From Verrucomicrobiaceae bacterium UBA2429 (lineage in GTDB: Bacteria > Verrucomicrobiota > Verrucomicrobiia > Verrucomicrobiales > Verrucomicrobiaceae), in assembly GCA_002343505.1 (NCBI GenBank), contig DDQZ01000026.1:1-64000 (forward strand): a stretch of DNA of 64,000 bases, given 5' to 3'. Positions 61,333 to 64,000 of this stretch are shown in pieces. Every line of letters begins with the position of its first letter. The first letter of the stretch is position 1. The notes beneath the pieces are model-generated. The model searched no databases. It was given only the letters and a program-made list of their open reading frames with translations, and was not told the DNA's origin. Both the position numbers and the translations under genes were made by a program.

Positions 61333-62160
61333 ATGCCCAAGCTGTCACTCCCACCCGTCAATAAAAAAATCGGCAGCACCCTCGACCGGCAGAAGCCTGC
61401 GGGTGTGAGGCGGCATCCGCAGCGCCTGAAGGAGGTGAAGAAGCTCAAAATCAAACGCTGGGTGGCCTGGATGTGCCTTTTCCCTCTCGGCACCGTCACC
61501 GCTTTTACACTGGCCGAGATGTTCTGGCGCGCGGTCATCCGGGTGGAATTCTGGCGCAGCGAGCCGCTGGTGTTTTTCGTGACCGGAGGGGTCGTATGGT
61601 GGATGGCGTATCTGTTCCGCTGGCGTCCGCTGCACTCGTATGTGATCGGCCATGAGGTGAGCCACATGCTCATGGCGCGGGTGTTCGGCGGGAAAATCTA
61701 CAAATGGGACCACGGCCCGGCGGGCGGCTATGTCGAGACGGACAAGTCGAACACCTGGATCAGCCTGGCGCCTTACATCGTGCCGCTTTACCCGCTGATT
61801 GTCTTGTGCGCCCACCTGGCAACCGGGCTGTTTTTTGACACGCATGAAGCGGTGACGGTCCCTGCGGGGATGCTGGCCTTCAGTTTCAAACCGGCGTGGT
61901 TGTTTTACATCCTGCTGGGCTTCACCTGGTGGTTCCACGCCACCTACACCTGGAAGACGGTGGCGATGGAGCAGGGCGATCTGAGGCGCAACGGCGAGTT
62001 TTTCTCCATGCAGTTGATCTTTGTCGCGAATCTGGCGGTGCTGCTGGTGCTGTTTCTGGCGTCATCCTCGACACCGGGCCTGGGACTTGGTGAAATGGGG
62101 CGCTGCTGGCTGTCCACGGCCGCGTTCCTCTGGCGCAACAGCCTGGGTCTTTTCTGGTGA
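61333..62160 (+). CDS. Membrane protein with HEVSH motif, M50-like metalloprotease candidate
   Basis: 275 residues from ATG 61333 (GTG 61330 is adjacent). A 40-residue basic cytoplasmic N-terminus, then about six membrane segments. HEVSH at 107-111 inside a hydrophobic context (SYVIGHEVSHMLMARVFGGK) has the HExxH zinc-ligand pattern, which in M50 site-2 proteases begins a membrane helix. The third ligand normally lies in a later LDG/NPDG motif and was not seen, so proteolysis is unproven. Family otherwise unknown to me. xseA follows 45 bp later. Confidence 0.72.
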   Translation: MPKLSLPPVNKKIGSTLDRQKPAGVRRHPQRLKEVKKLKIKRWVAWMCLFPLGTVTAFTLAEMFWRAVIRVEFWRSEPLVFFVTGGVVWWMAYLFRWRPLHSYVIGHEVSHMLMARVFGGKIYKWDHGPAGGYVETDKSNTWISLAPYIVPLYPLIVLCAHLATGLFFDTHEAVTVPAGMLAFSFKPAWLFYILLGFTWWFHATYTWKTVAMEQGDLRRNGEFFSMQLIFVANLAVLLVLFLASSSTPGLGLGEMGRCWLSTAAFLWRNSLGLFW

Positions 62161-62205
62161 GGAAGGCGCGAATTCCCGCTGGCGGGGCTTGGCGGCATCG
62201 CCACC

Positions 62206-63567
62206 ATGGCGGCGCGCATGGAAACCGACCCCGCCAGGGTAATCCTCACCGTCAGCCAGCTCACCCGTGAAATCCGCGAGGTGCTCGAAGGGCGTGTCGG
62301 CAGCGTCTGGGTGGAGGGCGAGATCAGCAACCACCGCCTCCAGACCAGCGGCCACCAATACTTCACGCTCAAGGACGAGGGCTCGCAGGTGTCCTGCGTG
62401 CTCTTTCGCGGAGCGGCGAGGATGGCGTCAAGGCTCAGGGATGGAGACCAGGTCCAGGTCTTCGGCGGAGTCTCCGTCTATGAGCCGCGCGGGCAATACC
62501 AGCTCGTCGTCCGCCAGGTGCGCATGAAGGGACAAGGCGGACTCCAGGCACGGTTCGAGGCGCTGAAGAAAAAACTCTTCGCGGAGGGACTCTTCGACGA
62601 AGCTGTGAAACGGCCCATCCCGCGCGTCCCGCAAACCGTGGCGCTGGTCACCTCCCCCACCGGAGCGGCCATCCAGGACATGCTGAACATCCTCACCCGC
62701 CGCGCGCCCTGGGTGCGCGTGCTGGTTTTTCCCGTGCGTGTGCAGGGCCAGGGAGTCGAGCGGGAGACCATCCGCGCGCTGGAAATCCTCAACGACGCGG
62801 AAAGCCGCGGCCTGCCCCGGCCCGACACCATCGTCATCGGGCGCGGCGGCGGCAGCCTGGAGGACCTCTGGGCCTACAATGAGGAGTCCCTCGCCCGCGC
62901 CATCCGCGCCTCGGAAATCCCGGTCATCTCCGCAGTCGGGCATGAGATAGACTTCACCATCGCAGACTTCGCCGCCGACCTGCGCGCCCCCACGCCGAGC
63001 GCCGCCGCCGAGCTGCTCGCGCCGGAAGCGGCCGGACTGCTGCGCCATTTTGAAACCCGGGAGCGCGGCATGGAGAACCGCGTCGAAAACCTCCTTGAGC
63101 ATCACGACCAGGTGCTCGACCTCACCGCCAGGGGCGCGCTCGCGCGCGGCCCGGAGTGGCAGCTTCTGCAGTCCGTGCAGCAGGCGGATGAAGCCGAGTC
63201 GCGACTGAACGCGGGGGCGCGCGCGCGAATCCAGGAGCTGGCAGACCAGACCGCGCACTGCCAGCACACCCTCGCACGCCGGCATCCCGATATTTTGCTT
63301 TCCGAGGCCGGCCACAAAGTCGAAACCGCCGGGCGCGGCATGAATCATCTGGCGGCGCGGTTGCTGGAACGAATCCAGCAGCGCCTCGACTCCCGCCGGG
63401 ACCTCCTGCGCCAGCTCGGCCCGCACGCCGTGCTCGCGCGCGGCTTTTCCTACACCACGAACTCCACGGGCCGCATGCTCAAAAATGCCGCCGATGCCGG
63501 CGATGGAGAACTCATCCGCACACTGCTGGCCGAAGGCTGCATTGAGAGCGTCGTTCGCAAAAAGTGA
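62206..63567 (+). CDS. xseA: Exodeoxyribonuclease VII large subunit
   Basis: 453 residues. N-terminal OB-fold (about 12-105; VWVEGEISNHRLQTSGHQYF, TLKDEGSQVSCVLF), catalytic core (about 125-310; PQTVALVTSPTGAAIQDMLN, VIGRGGGSLEDLWAYNEE, SAVGHEIDFTIADFAADLRA) and a coiled-coil C-terminal region ending in VLARGFSYT. It degrades single-stranded DNA to oligonucleotides with XseB. No xseB follows within the window; the next gene is trpE. Confidence 0.96.
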   Translation: MAARMETDPARVILTVSQLTREIREVLEGRVGSVWVEGEISNHRLQTSGHQYFTLKDEGSQVSCVLFRGAARMASRLRDGDQVQVFGGVSVYEPRGQYQLVVRQVRMKGQGGLQARFEALKKKLFAEGLFDEAVKRPIPRVPQTVALVTSPTGAAIQDMLNILTRRAPWVRVLVFPVRVQGQGVERETIRALEILNDAESRGLPRPDTIVIGRGGGSLEDLWAYNEESLARAIRASEIPVISAVGHEIDFTIADFAADLRAPTPSAAAELLAPEAAGLLRHFETRERGMENRVENLLEHHDQVLDLTARGALARGPEWQLLQSVQQADEAESRLNAGARARIQELADQTAHCQHTLARRHPDILLSEAGHKVETAGRGMNHLAARLLERIQQRLDSRRDLLRQLGPHAVLARGFSYTTNSTGRMLKNAADAGDGELIRTLLAEGCIESVVRKK

Positions 63568-63740
63568 CCGGAGGGCGGATGCGTAGTCACACAAGCAGCC
63601 GCGCATGCGGGCAGGCTTGATTTGCAGCGCATCCCCTTCCCCTCCCACTTGGGCGGGCACCGGAACGCGGGTCCCGCAGGCCATGCCCATAAGCCTTGCC
63701 GCGCCGGGATTTCGCATCCATCATGCGCGCCTTTTCCCGC

Positions 63741-64000
63741 ATGTCCGCTCCGCATTTGCAGCCAGACCCCGACTCCTTTCGCGCCCTCGCGCGGAAAGGA
63801 AACCTCGTTCCTGTGGTCGCCGAGCTGACAGCGGACTATGAGACTCCGCTCTCCGCCTTTCAAAAGCTCCACGACGGACGCTGCGGATTCCTGCTGGAGT
63901 CCGCGGAGCTGACCCAGCACTCCGGGCGCTACTCCCTGCTTGGCAGCTCCCCGCGCATGATCTTCACCGCGCGCGGACGGGAAATCGAAATCGAGGAGCG
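63741..64000 (+). CDS. trpE: Anthranilate synthase component I, 3'-truncated by window
   Basis: The 86 residues in the window from ATG 63741 (or in-frame ATG 63723) read PDSFRALARKGNLVPVVAEL, then ETPLSAFQKL, GFLLESAELTQHSGRYSLLG and SSPRMIFTARG, the conserved N-terminal feedback-binding region of TrpE (LLES followed by GRYS). The rest lies beyond the window. It makes anthranilate from chorismate with TrpG. The related PabB also has such a region but the LLES phrase favours TrpE. The 173 bp before it hold no visible leader peptide or attenuator. Confidence 0.85.
   Translation, partial: MSAPHLQPDPDSFRALARKGNLVPVVAELTADYETPLSAFQKLHDGRCGFLLESAELTQHSGRYSLLGSSPRMIFTARGREIEIEE

Overview
The window looks like a chromosomal segment of a high-GC Verrucomicrobium, probably Verrucomicrobiales (Prosthecobacter/Verrucomicrobium type). 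The main clues are a Verru_Chthon pseudopilin cassette, PVC-type membrane dehydrogenase and DUF1549/DUF1553 cytochrome proteins, a divergent FtsZ in a short ddl-ftsQ-ftsA-ftsZ cluster, and a giant Ser/Thr kinase with lectin-like, PQQ-propeller and leucine-rich-repeat ectodomains. Shine-Dalgarno sites are rare. No rRNA, tRNA, CRISPR array, prophage or intact transposon was recognised.

Layout. 1-10.1 kb holds three large plus-strand surface genes: the 3' part of a secreted protein, the 2163-aa kinase and an RCC1-repeat protein. 10.7-18.1 kb has a Bcp peroxiredoxin and, divergent to it, a tightly overlapping operon of four prepilin-like proteins (GspH/I/J/K-like) followed by two paralogous secreted proteins. 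18.1-24.7 kb (minus) has a fused siroheme-decarboxylase-like protein, two cysteine desulfurases, a polyprenyl glycosylphosphotransferase and an NHL protein. 24.7-30.7 kb (minus) is the division/wall cluster ftsZ-ftsA-ftsQ-ddl and an AraC regulator. 30.9-33.3 kb (plus) has an AhpE-like peroxiredoxin, pdxH and a Tat-exported propeller protein. 33.3-36.3 kb (minus) is an operon of a frameshifted MDR oxidoreductase, a squalene/phytoene synthase and apbE. 36.4-44.4 kb (minus) has a PVC dehydrogenase/cytochrome, a peptide-binding lipoprotein and clpC. 44.5-47.9 kb has an IS5-type remnant, sucB, a DUF502 protein and an orphan RelE-like toxin. 48.0-54.1 kb (plus) has a three-gene phospholipid module, RraA and HpcH/HpaI aldolase-like genes and a DinG-type helicase. 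The end holds araD, a planctomycete-type cytochrome, sucA, an M50-like membrane protein, xseA and the start of trpE.

How the genes work together. The 11.4-18.1 kb operon has one credible promoter and ATGA/GTGA overlaps. Its order matches the minor pseudopilins gspH-I-J-K, so it probably builds a pseudopilus tip or priming complex whose partners are the two secreted paralogues. FtsQ, FtsA, FtsZ and Ddl form the division unit. CDP-alcohol phosphotransferase, PlsC and CdsA are consecutive steps of phospholipid synthesis. SucA and SucB belong to one enzyme complex but lie about 12 kb apart, with no E3 gene in the window.

Non-coding structure includes Rho-independent terminators, several palindromic elements carried in frame inside large genes (kinase linkers; a 102-bp three-hairpin element in the PVC dehydrogenase), and a degenerate 21/22-bp repeat block next to araD. 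All functional calls rest on reading motifs by eye; no database search was run.
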